Shown here in pieces: positions 22,278-29,018 of a stretch of DNA of 32,152 bases. Position numbers and translations under genes: made by a program. The stretch comes from Oscillospiraceae bacterium (GTDB lineage: Bacteria > Bacillota_A > Clostridia > Oscillospirales > Oscillospiraceae). Location of the stretch: the NCBI GenBank assembly GCA_017398105.1, contig JAFQHF010000054.1, positions 1 through 32,152 of the forward strand. Direction: 5' to 3'. A model generated the notes under the pieces. It was given only the letters and a program-made list of their open reading frames with translations, searched no databases and had not been told where the DNA came from. Each line of letters begins with the position of its first letter. Positions within the stretch are counted from its first letter, which is position 1.

Positions 22278-22745
22278 TTATCTGATTTTCTTGCCGTCCA
22301 GCACGGCTTCCACAAGGGTATCCCCGCTGTAGCGCAGGGTCAGCAGGAAAAAGGGCGCATTCTGCCACAGCAGATCCAGGAATATCTGGTCGCCCTCCCA
22401 TTTGGGCAGGTCGTTTAAAAATTCCCGGCTGACCCACTGCAGATCGCCCTCGTCGCATTCTCTCAGGTCGCCGAAAAAGCCGTCGGCGGTGAACAGGTAC
22501 ATGTACTCTCCCTCGCAGCAGTCATTGAGGAAGGTAACGATGCCCCGGCATTTCCAGCTGGTCAGCGTCAGGCCGGTCTCTTCCCGGGCCTCTCTCAGGA
22601 GGCATTCGTCGGGACTTTCGTTTTCTTCAAACTTGCCGCCGATGCCGATCCACTTGTCGTGGTTCACATCATTCTTCTTTTTGACCCGGTGGAGCATCAG
22701 CACATCCTCTCCCCGGGTTACATAACACAGTGTTGAGTTGATCAT
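22278..22745 (-). CDS. Nudix hydrolase (MutT/8-oxo-dGTPase-like)
   Basis: A 155-residue Nudix-fold pyrophosphohydrolase. The Nudix box is complete: G37, E43, R51-E52, E55-E56 and G58, with GIGGKFEENE starting it. The N-terminal MINSTLCYVTRGEDVLMLHR and the HDKWIGIGGK segment resemble Gram-positive MutT/YtkD-like 8-oxo-dGTP diphosphatases, so nucleotide-pool cleaning is likely, though substrates of this superfamily vary widely. GGGAG precedes the ATG by 7 bases. It follows the lipid kinase gene by 37 bases and is probably co-transcribed from the promoter at 23709-23736. Confidence 0.9.
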   Translation of the reverse strand: MINSTLCYVTRGEDVLMLHRVKKKNDVNHDKWIGIGGKFEENESPDECLLREAREETGLTLTSWKCRGIVTFLNDCCEGEYMYLFTADGFFGDLRECDEGDLQWVSREFLNDLPKWEGDQIFLDLLWQNAPFFLLTLRYSGDTLVEAVLDGKKIR

Positions 22746-22782
22746 CGTTTTCTCCCAAACATTCCCACAGTGACAGGGAAAG

Positions 22783-23676
22783 TTACTTCGTTATTCTCTG
22801 GATCAGGTGCATGGCCTGATGATGATTTTGGATGGTGATCTCTTTGTAGCCGTCGGCCTTTTCGCCGTCCAGGGACCAGGGCATATAGGGGTCGGCCCAG
22901 ATCTTGATATTTCTCGCAGGCCGGAAGGTGATCATGGCGCAGTTATACTTCTGATTCTGCACCGCCTGGATGCACTCGGTCAGCTCCGTCAGATTCCGGG
23001 CGGCCCGGACCAGCATCACCTCGAACAGACCGTCGCCCATGTCCACCTGATCGGGGGGCAGGGTCAGGATGCCGCCGATGGAGGTGGAATTGCAGATGGC
23101 GCCGAAGAGGAAATCATCCTCCACAATATCCCCGTCGATCTCCATGCGGATATGCTCATTGCGAATCTGGGACAGCTCGGAAATGCCGCCCAGGACATAG
23201 GCCGTATGACCCAGGGCATTTTTGATATTCTGGGGCACCACATAGCTGGAGCGGGTAAATGCGCCGAAGGAGGCCACATAGGTAAAATACCGGTCCTCAA
23301 ACTGGCCCAGGTCATACCGGCGGACTTCGCCCTCCACAATATCCTTCGCCGCCTGCACAGGGTTGTGGGACAGCTTCAGAGAGGATGCAAAATCATTGGT
23401 GGTGCCGGCGGGGATATAGCCCACAGGAATGGAAAGGCCCGCCTGATTCAGTCCGGTGACCGTCTCATTCAGGGTGCCGTCGCCGCCGCAGCAGACCACG
23501 ATATCATGTTCCCCTCCAAGCCGCCGGGCTGTTGCCGCCGCGCTTCCGGTGCCGGTGGTCATAACAGCCGTCACATCATATCCGGCCTGGGTGAAGGTCA
23601 TCAGAATTTCCGGCAGAAATTTGTTGGCCTTTCGCTGTCCTGCAAAGGGATTCATAATAAACAGCATTTTTTTCAT
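22783..23676 (-). CDS. Diacylglycerol/lipid kinase family protein (YegS/DgkB-like)
   Basis: A 297-residue soluble lipid kinase of the DAGK catalytic family. The nucleotide-binding GGDGTLNE is at 64-71, and PAGTTNDFA (89-97) gives the second conserved loop. The N-terminal MNPFAGQRKA matches the usual MNPxSG opening. Bacterial members phosphorylate diacylglycerol from lipoteichoic acid turnover, or related lipids; which applies here is unknown. It starts at an ATG after CCGAGGCG. First gene of a probable operon with the Nudix hydrolase. Confidence 0.92.
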   Translation of the reverse strand: MKKMLFIMNPFAGQRKANKFLPEILMTFTQAGYDVTAVMTTGTGSAAATARRLGGEHDIVVCCGGDGTLNETVTGLNQAGLSIPVGYIPAGTTNDFASSLKLSHNPVQAAKDIVEGEVRRYDLGQFEDRYFTYVASFGAFTRSSYVVPQNIKNALGHTAYVLGGISELSQIRNEHIRMEIDGDIVEDDFLFGAICNSTSIGGILTLPPDQVDMGDGLFEVMLVRAARNLTELTECIQAVQNQKYNCAMITFRPARNIKIWADPYMPWSLDGEKADGYKEITIQNHHQAMHLIQRITK

Positions 23677-23708
23677 AGAATTCGCCTCGGTTTCATTTCG
23701 TGAGTCCC

Positions 23709-23736
23709 ATTATAGCACCCCATCTTTTTTTCGCAA
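23709..23736 (-). promoter_or_regulatory. Promoter of the lipid kinase-Nudix operon
   Basis: On the minus strand TTGCGA (23731-23736), a 16-base spacer and TATAAT (23709-23714), 33 bases before the start codon. Confidence 0.8.
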
Positions 23737-23821
23737 GACGGTTTTCAGGAAATTTACGGTTTGGTAACATTCGGGGAGGCTGTTGTGTTTTGCAGACGGG
23801 GATGATACAATTATTCTGCCT

Positions 23822-23959
23822 GTAGGGCGGGGGCATGACCCCGCCGACCCGCTATCGACTATTATCTTGTCTGGATTTTATCGTATCCGTTATCTCTTGC
23901 GCCGTTTTTTACCTGCGTAATCGCAATACCTGATCGGCGGGGTCATGACCCCGCCCTAC
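23822..23959. repeat. GTAGGG palindrome repeat, long two-ended copy (family 1)
   Basis: Terminal hairpins GTAGGGCGGGGGCATG...CCCCGCCGACCCG and ATCGGCGGGGTCATGACC...CCCTAC face each other across about 80 AT-richer bases. It occupies most of the gap between the divergent lipid kinase and radical SAM genes and ends 30 bases before the latter. Confidence 0.88.
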
Positions 23960-23988
23960 ATTGAAAACAATTGTCAGAGGAAATTACC

Positions 23989-24852
23989 ATGAAACTGCTT
24001 TCCGACTACTATAAGGAACGTTTTGGCTGCAAGATCTACAAATTATCCCTGGACGGCGGCTTTTCCTGCCCCAACCGGGACGGCAGTCTGGGAACCGGAG
24101 GCTGTATTTTCTGCACCGGCAGCGGCGAATTTGCCGAGGGCGGGCCGGAGCCCGTTGCGGTTCAGCTGGAACGTGCCAAAAGACGGGTTGCGGCCAAAAA
24201 CAAAGGCGGCAGGTACATGGCCTACTTTCAGGCCTTCACCAACACCTACGCTCCGGCGGAAACCCTGCGAAGGCTGTACCTTGCGGCTATCGAACCGGAG
24301 GACATTGTGGGACTCGCCATCGGCACCCGGCCCGACTGTCTGGGTGACGATGTGATGGCAGTCCTGCAGGAGGTCAGCGCCCGCAAGCCGGTATCCGTGG
24401 AGCTGGGTCTGCAGACCATCCACGAAGATACCGCCCGCTATATCCGAAGGGGATATTCTGCTGATGTATACTTCGATGCCGTAAAGCGTCTGAAAGAAGC
24501 GGGAATCGAAGTGGTGACCCATATCATCCTGGGCCTTCCCGGAGAAAGGGTGGAAGACATGGTGCAGACCACCAAAGCCGCCGTGGCCGCCGGGACGGAC
24601 GGAGTGAAATTCCACCTGCTCCATGTGCTGCAAAATACGGATCTGGCTAAGGACTACGAAGCCGGAAAATTCCGGTGCCTGAGTATGGAAGAATACGGCG
24701 CGGTTTTAAAGCAGTGCATTGATGTGCTGCCGGAGCATATTGTCGTTCACCGCATCACCGGCGACGGAGCCAAAAAGGATCTGATTGCCCCCCTGTGGTC
24801 AGCAGATAAAAAGCGGGTTCTGAATTATCTGCACCGGGTTTTGGATATCTAA
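23989..24852 (+). CDS. TIGR01212 family radical SAM protein (YhcC-like)
   Basis: A 287-residue radical SAM protein. The cluster cysteines are C27, C39 and C42 (SCPNRDGSLGTGGCIFC), the spaced form typical of TIGR01212/YhcC rather than CX3CX2C. Further family blocks are GRYMAYFQAFTNTYAP, GTRPDCLGDDV, VELGLQTIHEDTARYIRRGY and THIILGLPGERVEDM. The reaction is unknown; relatives resemble the radical SAM half of Elp3. The start at 23989 is chosen because AGAGGA precedes it. An in-frame upstream codon would start before that site. The stop is followed at once by the repeat at 24853-25064, which ends in a T run and probably terminates this transcript. Confidence 0.93.
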   Translation: MKLLSDYYKERFGCKIYKLSLDGGFSCPNRDGSLGTGGCIFCTGSGEFAEGGPEPVAVQLERAKRRVAAKNKGGRYMAYFQAFTNTYAPAETLRRLYLAAIEPEDIVGLAIGTRPDCLGDDVMAVLQEVSARKPVSVELGLQTIHEDTARYIRRGYSADVYFDAVKRLKEAGIEVVTHIILGLPGERVEDMVQTTKAAVAAGTDGVKFHLLHVLQNTDLAKDYEAGKFRCLSMEEYGAVLKQCIDVLPEHIVVHRITGDGAKKDLIAPLWSADKKRVLNYLHRVLDI

Positions 24853-25064
24853 GCCTTCCCCCGGGGGGAAGGTGGCCCGCCGCAAGGCGGGTCGGATGAG
24901 GGTTGGCGAAATCTATTAATATGGAATGCAGTATCAAATCGAAAGTCACAATTGTATTTTTTATTCGATACCCAATACCATTATGCAACTGCACGCCACC
25001 CCTCATCAGTCATAAAAATTGTTCCAATTTTTATGACAGCTTCCCCCCGGGGGAAGCCTTTTTT
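24853..25064 (+). repeat. Multi-hairpin repeat (family 2), terminator-like copy
   Basis: In order: hairpin CCTTCCCCCGGGGGGAAGG, hairpin GCCCGCCGCAAGGCGGG, a long stem (GGATGAGGG with CCCCTCATC), hairpin GTCATAAAAATTG/CAATTTTTATGAC, hairpin GCTTCCCCCCGGGGGAAGC, then a run of six T. The fold order is the same as at 18578 and 22039, but the TTGACACGCTGA tail is missing. It starts directly after the radical SAM stop codon. Confidence 0.85.
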
Positions 25065-25066
25065 GC

Positions 25067-25095
25067 TGGACAATCCCCTTCCCCCTTTGTATAAT
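25067..25095 (+). promoter_or_regulatory. Promoter of the MFS transporter gene
   Basis: TGGACA (25067-25072), a 17-base spacer and a perfect TATAAT (25090-25095), 35 bases before the start. It begins 3 bases after the repeat's T run. Confidence 0.78.
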
Positions 25096-25129
25096 AAGGA
25101 AGAACAAACTCGAAACGGAGGCTTTTTTT

Positions 25130-26449
25130 ATGAAGCTGAATACCAAGCGCACTGTCCTGGTTGGCTTTGCCTTCCTGTCCATCTGCGCCTTCTGGCAGAT
25201 GTACGACAATCTGGTTCCCAAAATTCTGACCGAGACCTTCGGCATCGGCGAAAGTGTTTCCGGTGTCATCATGGCATCGGACAACGTCCTTGCCCTGTTC
25301 CTGCTGCCCCTGTTCGGCGGACTGTCCGACAAGTGCAAAAGCCGTCTGGGCCGCCGCCGTCCCTTCATTCTCTTCGGCACCCTGGCGGCTGTGATCCTGA
25401 TGATGGCCCTGCCCCTGCTGACCGACAGCTATCATGCTGCGCCCGCCATGTGGAAGACCGTGTGCTTCATCATCGGTCTGGGCCTGCTGCTGATCGCCAT
25501 GGGTACTTACCGCTCTCCCGCCGTTGCGCTGATGCCCGATGTGACCCCCAAGCCCCTGCGCTCCAAGGCCAACGCCATCATCAACCTGATGGGCGCTCTG
25601 GGCGGCATCATCTACCTGATCATCACCACCTTCCTGTACAAGACCTCCTCCGACGTTTATGTTTCCTACCTGCCCCTGTTTGCCATTGTGGGCGGCATCA
25701 TGCTGGGCGCACTGGCAATCGTCATGTTCTTCGTCAACGAACCCAAGCTGGTGGCCGAGCAGAAGAAATACGAGCAGGCTCACCCTGAGGACAACCTGAC
25801 GGAAGTTACCGAGTCCGGCGAGGCTCTGCCCGCAGATGTGAAGAAGAGCCTTTCCTTCCTGCTGGTTTCCATCGCCCTGTGGTTCATCGGCTACAACGGC
25901 GTTACCACCTGGTTCTCTGTCTATGCCTCCGAAAGCTGGAACATGACTCTGGGACAGGCCAACACCTGCCTGACCATCGCCACCGCCGGCGCCATTGTCA
26001 GCTATATCCCCGTTGGCAATATCGCCAGCAAGACCGGCCGCCGGAAGACCATCCGCTTCGGTACCCTGCTGCTGTCCGGCTCCTTCGCCGCTGCTTTCGG
26101 CTATACCATGGTCTCCGACCAGTTCTCTCCTGTCCTGTACGTTCTGTTCGTGCTGGTGGGCGTGGCCTGGGCCTTCATCAATGTGAACAGCCTGCCTATG
26201 GTGGTGGAAATGTGCAAGGGCAGCGAGGTCGGCAAGTTCACCGGCCTGTACTACACCTTCTCCATGTCCGCCCAGATCGCCACCCCCATCGTGGCCGGCT
26301 GGCTGCTGGAAAACATCGGCTACAAGACCCTGTTCCCCTACGCCGCCATCTTCGTCTTCGCCTCCTTTGTCACCATGGGCTTCGTACGCCACGGCGATAA
26401 CAAGGTGGATGCAAAGAAGGGTCTGGAAGCCTTTGACTTCGACGACTGA
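25130..26449 (+). CDS. MFS transporter, sugar-transporter-like (SLC45/GPH-like)
   Basis: A 439-residue major facilitator with about twelve helices and a central cytoplasmic loop (about 205-245, acidic and rich in E and K). The loop 2-3 signature is GGLSDKCKSRLGRRRPFILFG (64-84), which with its RRRP ending is typical of the SLC45/GPH-like group that moves disaccharides with cations. A matching signature in the second half is NIASKTGRRKTIRFG. The substrate is not determined. GGAGG lies 7-8 bases before the ATG. The gene has its own promoter. The AT-rich hairpin at 26456-26575 separates it from the glycerophosphodiesterase gene. Confidence 0.88.
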   Translation: MKLNTKRTVLVGFAFLSICAFWQMYDNLVPKILTETFGIGESVSGVIMASDNVLALFLLPLFGGLSDKCKSRLGRRRPFILFGTLAAVILMMALPLLTDSYHAAPAMWKTVCFIIGLGLLLIAMGTYRSPAVALMPDVTPKPLRSKANAIINLMGALGGIIYLIITTFLYKTSSDVYVSYLPLFAIVGGIMLGALAIVMFFVNEPKLVAEQKKYEQAHPEDNLTEVTESGEALPADVKKSLSFLLVSIALWFIGYNGVTTWFSVYASESWNMTLGQANTCLTIATAGAIVSYIPVGNIASKTGRRKTIRFGTLLLSGSFAAAFGYTMVSDQFSPVLYVLFVLVGVAWAFINVNSLPMVVEMCKGSEVGKFTGLYYTFSMSAQIATPIVAGWLLENIGYKTLFPYAAIFVFASFVTMGFVRHGDNKVDAKKGLEAFDFDD

Positions 26450-26455
26450 TGTATT

Positions 26456-26575
26456 TTAATGCTAAATGCTGAATGATAAATGCAAAATAATGGAATTGCC
26501 TTCGGCAATAATTTCAATAATAGGCAAAGCCTATACCTTTATTTAGCATTTAGCACTTAGCATTCTGCATTTTAT
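26456..26575. repeat. AT-rich inverted repeat (family 3, copy 2)
   Basis: AATGCTAAATGCTGAATG on the left pairs with AGCATTTAGCACTTAGCATT on the right. Two inner hairpins, TTGCCTTCGGCAA and AGGCAAAGCCT, lie within. Ends match the copy at 6349-6434; the middle does not. Confidence 0.78.
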
Positions 26576-26591
26576 AAAAGGACTTGATACT

Positions 26592-27413
26592 ATGCTGGAA
26601 CTGATTATTCTTATTCTCGGCGTGTACATTCTCGCCATCATGTGCCGCTCTTCCCATAAGGGTGTGCTTGATTTGAAGGGCTGGTCCTATGCCCACCGGG
26701 GTCTGCACGGAAACGGCATTCCCGAAAACTCCATGGCTGCCTTCAAAGCCGCACTGGACAACGGATTCGGCATTGAGCTGGACATCCATCTGCTGAAAGA
26801 CGGCAATCTGGCGGTCATGCACGATTCCCTGCTCAACCGCACCACCGGCAGGCCGGGCCACATCGAAGATCTGACCACGGAGGATCTGAAACATTACCAC
26901 CTTCAGGGCACGGAGCAGACCATCCCGGAATTTATGGACGTGCTGACCTTGTACAATGGCAAGGCACCTCTGATCATCGAGCTGAAGCCCGAGCGGAACA
27001 ACCATGCCGCCCTGGCAGAAGCCGCCTGCCGGATGATGGACGGCTACAAGGGCGTGTACTGCATGGAGTCCTTCGATCCCCGGTGCGTAGCTTGGCTGAA
27101 GAAGAACCGTCCCGACATCGTCCGGGGCTTCCTGACGGAAAATTTCACCAAGACCCGCAACGACCTGCCGGACTACCTGCGCTTTCTGCTGACCCACTGC
27201 CTGACCAATTTCACCTGCGTCCCGGATTTCGTGGCCTATAAGTTCGCCGACCGGAAAGACTCCATCAGTTTTTCCCTGTGCCGCAAGCTGTGGAAGGCCC
27301 AGGGGGTTACCTGGACCTTAAAGACAAGGGAAGAATACGACACCGCAGTAAACGAAGGCCTGATCCCCATTTTTGAAGGGTTCCTGCCGGAAGCAAAGCA
27401 GCTGAACAACTAA
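26592..27413 (+). CDS. Glycerophosphodiester phosphodiesterase family protein
   Basis: A 273-residue GDPD-type enzyme anchored by an N-terminal helix (2-17). It hydrolyses glycerophosphodiesters to glycerol 3-phosphate and an alcohol. Catalytic residues are H35-R36 (YAHRG), E62 and D64 (IELDIH), and H77 (VMHD). IIELKPE gives a further conserved metal-binding block. The C-terminal half carries a cysteine-containing insertion (about 190-215) that is longer than in the short soluble forms. AAAAGGA precedes the ATG. It may be read through from the MFS gene across the AT-rich repeat. A single GTAGGG palindrome lies 7 bases past the stop. Confidence 0.9.
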   Translation: MLELIILILGVYILAIMCRSSHKGVLDLKGWSYAHRGLHGNGIPENSMAAFKAALDNGFGIELDIHLLKDGNLAVMHDSLLNRTTGRPGHIEDLTTEDLKHYHLQGTEQTIPEFMDVLTLYNGKAPLIIELKPERNNHAALAEAACRMMDGYKGVYCMESFDPRCVAWLKKNRPDIVRGFLTENFTKTRNDLPDYLRFLLTHCLTNFTCVPDFVAYKFADRKDSISFSLCRKLWKAQGVTWTLKTREEYDTAVNEGLIPIFEGFLPEAKQLNN

Positions 27414-27420
27414 CACAACC

Positions 27421-27448
27421 GTAGGGCGGGGTCATGACCCCGCCCTAC
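27421..27448. repeat. GTAGGG palindrome repeat, single 28-bp unit (family 1)
   Basis: A perfect 28-bp palindrome: GTAGGGCGGGGTCA joined to its reverse complement. It lies between the convergent stops of the glycerophosphodiesterase and the sigma-like gene. Confidence 0.9.
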
Positions 27449-27466
27449 ATTGTATTTGAGGAACGG

Positions 27467-27709
27467 TTAATACATCAGAACCCGGCGGATCTTATCCTCT
27501 GCCCGTTTCAGGGTGCGCCAGACGGTGCTCTTGTGGACGCCCCGTTCCGCTGCGATCCGGGGCAGATTTTTATTGTCGAAATAATAGGCAACCAGCGTCT
27601 GCCGCTGAAGCTCCGTCAGCTCCGTCTGGATCATCCGGCGCAGCAGCTGCATCTGGTACTCCCGTGGGAGACTTCTGCCGCAGAGCTTGTCAAAGGGTGT
27701 ATTTTTCAT
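27467..27709 (-). CDS. Sigma-70 region 4-like helix-turn-helix protein
   Basis: An 80-residue protein. Residues 30-80 resemble sigma factor region 4: LTELQRQTLVAYYF, then a recognition helix-turn-helix IAAERGVHKSTVWRTLKRAEDKIRR. No region 2 is present, so it cannot be a complete sigma factor; it may be a DNA-binding regulator or work with a partner. Its start lies 20 bases inside the preceding gene. It is the third of three overlapping small genes (28059 to 27467). Such short region-4 proteins occur in phages and conjugative elements and as conserved genes of gut Clostridia. Confidence 0.82.
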   Translation of the reverse strand: MKNTPFDKLCGRSLPREYQMQLLRRMIQTELTELQRQTLVAYYFDNKNLPRIAAERGVHKSTVWRTLKRAEDKIRRVLMY

Positions 27710-27923
27710 TGCGCCAGTATCCCCTTTCGTAATAGCGGGCGGTCAGCTCCGCCAGCTCGTTCATCTGCGTCAGAATCGGCTCCAGCGCCAGGATACGCTG
27801 CCGCAGCTGAAAGGCCTCTGCCGGATCTTCCTCCTGATCCAGTGCTCTGCGCAAACACTGCAGACGGGTTCGCAGAAGCCGGGCAGAATATGCATATTCC
27901 TTACTGATCTGCTGCAGGGTCAT
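27690..27923 (-). CDS. Small charged helical protein of unknown function
   Basis: A 77-residue protein, largely helical and charged, without a recognised domain. Residues 1-60 look like two amphipathic helices (SARLLRTRLQCLRRALDQEE, then FQLRQRILALEPILTQMNEL), and the C-terminus ends ARYYERGYWRNEKYTL, an aromatic/basic tail. AAAGGAG lies upstream of the ATG at 27923; the open frame extends further upstream, but only this start has a ribosome site. It overlaps the genes on both sides (23 and 20 bases), so all three are probably translated together. It may be a partner of the region-4-like protein. Confidence 0.75.
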   Translation of the reverse strand: MTLQQISKEYAYSARLLRTRLQCLRRALDQEEDPAEAFQLRQRILALEPILTQMNELAELTARYYERGYWRNEKYTL

Positions 27924-28059
27924 ACTGCTTTCTCCTTTCGCAGCGCAGGCACCGGAGCCCCGGCACATAGCACTCGCAGCCGCAGGCAATACAGAAGGAC
28001 TCCGGCACATCCGCCTGAGGGTCCCGGAAAAGGGTATAGGGAAATTCAATATAGTACAT
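27901..28059 (-). CDS. Small Cys-rich zinc-ribbon-like protein
   Basis: A 52-residue protein too short for a usual gene search. Cysteines at 23, 26, 28, 30, 37 and 40 (FCIACGCECYVPGLRCLRC) form CX2C knuckles of a probable zinc ribbon, followed by a basic ERRKQ. The start is an ATG after AAAGGCGG. The stop overlaps the next gene by 23 bases, and the ribosome site of that gene lies inside this one, which supports real translation. It heads the three-gene unit; the promoter is at 28093-28121. Confidence 0.7.
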   Translation of the reverse strand: MYYIEFPYTLFRDPQADVPESFCIACGCECYVPGLRCLRCERRKQYDPAADQ

Positions 28060-28061
28060 AC

Positions 28062-28138
28062 AACGATCCGCCTTTCTGAAGATTTCTCCTTCAGTATAGC
28101 GGATCGTTTTCCCTTTGTCTGTCGGACGATGTTCGACA
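28062..28138 (-). promoter_or_regulatory. Promoter of the mini-operon with two palindromes
   Basis: On the minus strand the -10 is TATACT (28093-28098), with CAGACA 17 bases upstream (28116-28121). The 10-bp arms AACGATCCGC (28062-28071) and GCGGATCGTT (28099-28108) bracket the -10 and start site. A second imperfect 19-bp palindrome, TGTCGGACGATGTTCGACA (28120-28138), abuts the -35. The arrangement suggests tight repression. Confidence 0.6.
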
Positions 28139-28176
28139 AATTATTTCTCAGATATCTGATATCATAACAAACATTT

Positions 28177-28284
28177 GTAGGGGAGGGATTCATCCCTCCC
28201 TGCGTTTCTCATCCTCCACCGGATGCCAGGATTTTGACTCGGTGGCCATCTGTACATTCAGGGCGGAATGAATTCCGCCCCTAC
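28177..28284. repeat. GTAGGG palindrome repeat, two-ended copy (family 1)
   Basis: The left hairpin GTAGGGGAGGGATTCATCCC and the right hairpin GGGCGGAATGAATTCCGCCC then CTAC have different inner stems but both keep self-complementarity. It lies between the mini-operon promoter and tadA. Confidence 0.85.
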
Positions 28285-28349
28285 GGCCTATATTTCTCTT
28301 TCCTTTTCATAGGTTCTGCGCTATGATAGAGCAAAAGGAGAGGATAGCT

Positions 28350-28832
28350 ATGGACGAGCAATTTATGCGCGAAGCCCTGATTCTGGCAAAGGAGGCCTTT
28401 GACGACGGCGAGGTGCCTGTAGGCTGCGTCATCGTCCGCAAAGGCGAAATCGTGGGCCGGGGCCGCAACCGCCGGGAGACGGACAAGTCTGCCCTGGCCC
28501 ATGCGGAAATCGAGGCCATTGCCGATGCCTGCAAAACCCTGGGGGGCTGGCGGCTGTGGGAATGTGAATTGTATGTGACCTTGGAGCCCTGCCCCATGTG
28601 CGCCGGTGCCATCATCAATGCACGGATTCCCCGGGTGATCTACGGGGCCTCGGACAAAAAATGCGGCGCGGTGCGAAGCGTGTGCAGCCTGTTTTCCATG
28701 GAGTTCAACCACCATCCGACGGTGGAATGCGGCATTCTGGAGGAAGAATGTGCCTGTCTTTTGTCGGAATTCTTCCGGAAGCTGAGAGTGGAGCTGCGCT
28801 CCCGGCCCAAATGGAAACCCAGGGCAGAATGA
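28350..28832 (+). CDS. tadA: tRNA-specific adenosine deaminase
   Basis: A 160-residue zinc-dependent deaminase that converts A34 to inosine in tRNA-Arg(ACG), needed to read CGU/CGC/CGA. Zinc and catalytic residues are H51-A-E53 (HAE) and C81-x2-C84 (PCPMC). The N-terminal MREALILAKEAF and DGEVPVGCVIV blocks are typical of TadA. AAAAGGAGAGG precedes the ATG at 28350; an upstream in-frame ATG lacks a site. A possible -10 (TATGAT, 28322-28327) lies close by. Essential in most bacteria. Confidence 0.96.
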   Translation: MDEQFMREALILAKEAFDDGEVPVGCVIVRKGEIVGRGRNRRETDKSALAHAEIEAIADACKTLGGWRLWECELYVTLEPCPMCAGAIINARIPRVIYGASDKKCGAVRSVCSLFSMEFNHHPTVECGILEEECACLLSEFFRKLRVELRSRPKWKPRAE

Positions 28833-28849
28833 GCACTGCAAAATTCACT

Positions 28850-28924
28850 GTAGGGCGGCTTGCCCTCAAGCCGCCTTATCCAAAAATCTACCGTTTTCGG
28901 CGGGCTGAGGGCAGCCCGCCCTAC
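28850..28924. repeat. GTAGGG palindrome repeat, two-ended copy (family 1)
   Basis: The left hairpin is GTAGGGCGGCTTGCCCTCAA plus its complement. The right hairpin is GGCGGGCTGAGGGCAGCC then CGCCCTAC. It starts 17 bases after the tadA stop. The inner stems are those of the copy at 13973-14051 in swapped order. Confidence 0.87.
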
Positions 28925-29018
28925 TGCGGCATGTTCAAACGGATACCGTGTTTATACCGAAACGTTAAGGGAGGAACAAGACCCTCCCCTGTGTCTGCTT
29001 TTGAGGGAGGTTCATGGA

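Noticed and set aside
28120..28138. LexA (SOS) box
   Set aside because: The Gram-positive consensus CGAAC-N4-GTTCG is not met: the spacing is 3 and one arm base differs.
28860..29018. Upstream extension of spoIIP
   Set aside because: It would read through the GTAGGG repeat; the TTG at 29019 has a good ribosome site and sits just before the membrane helix.
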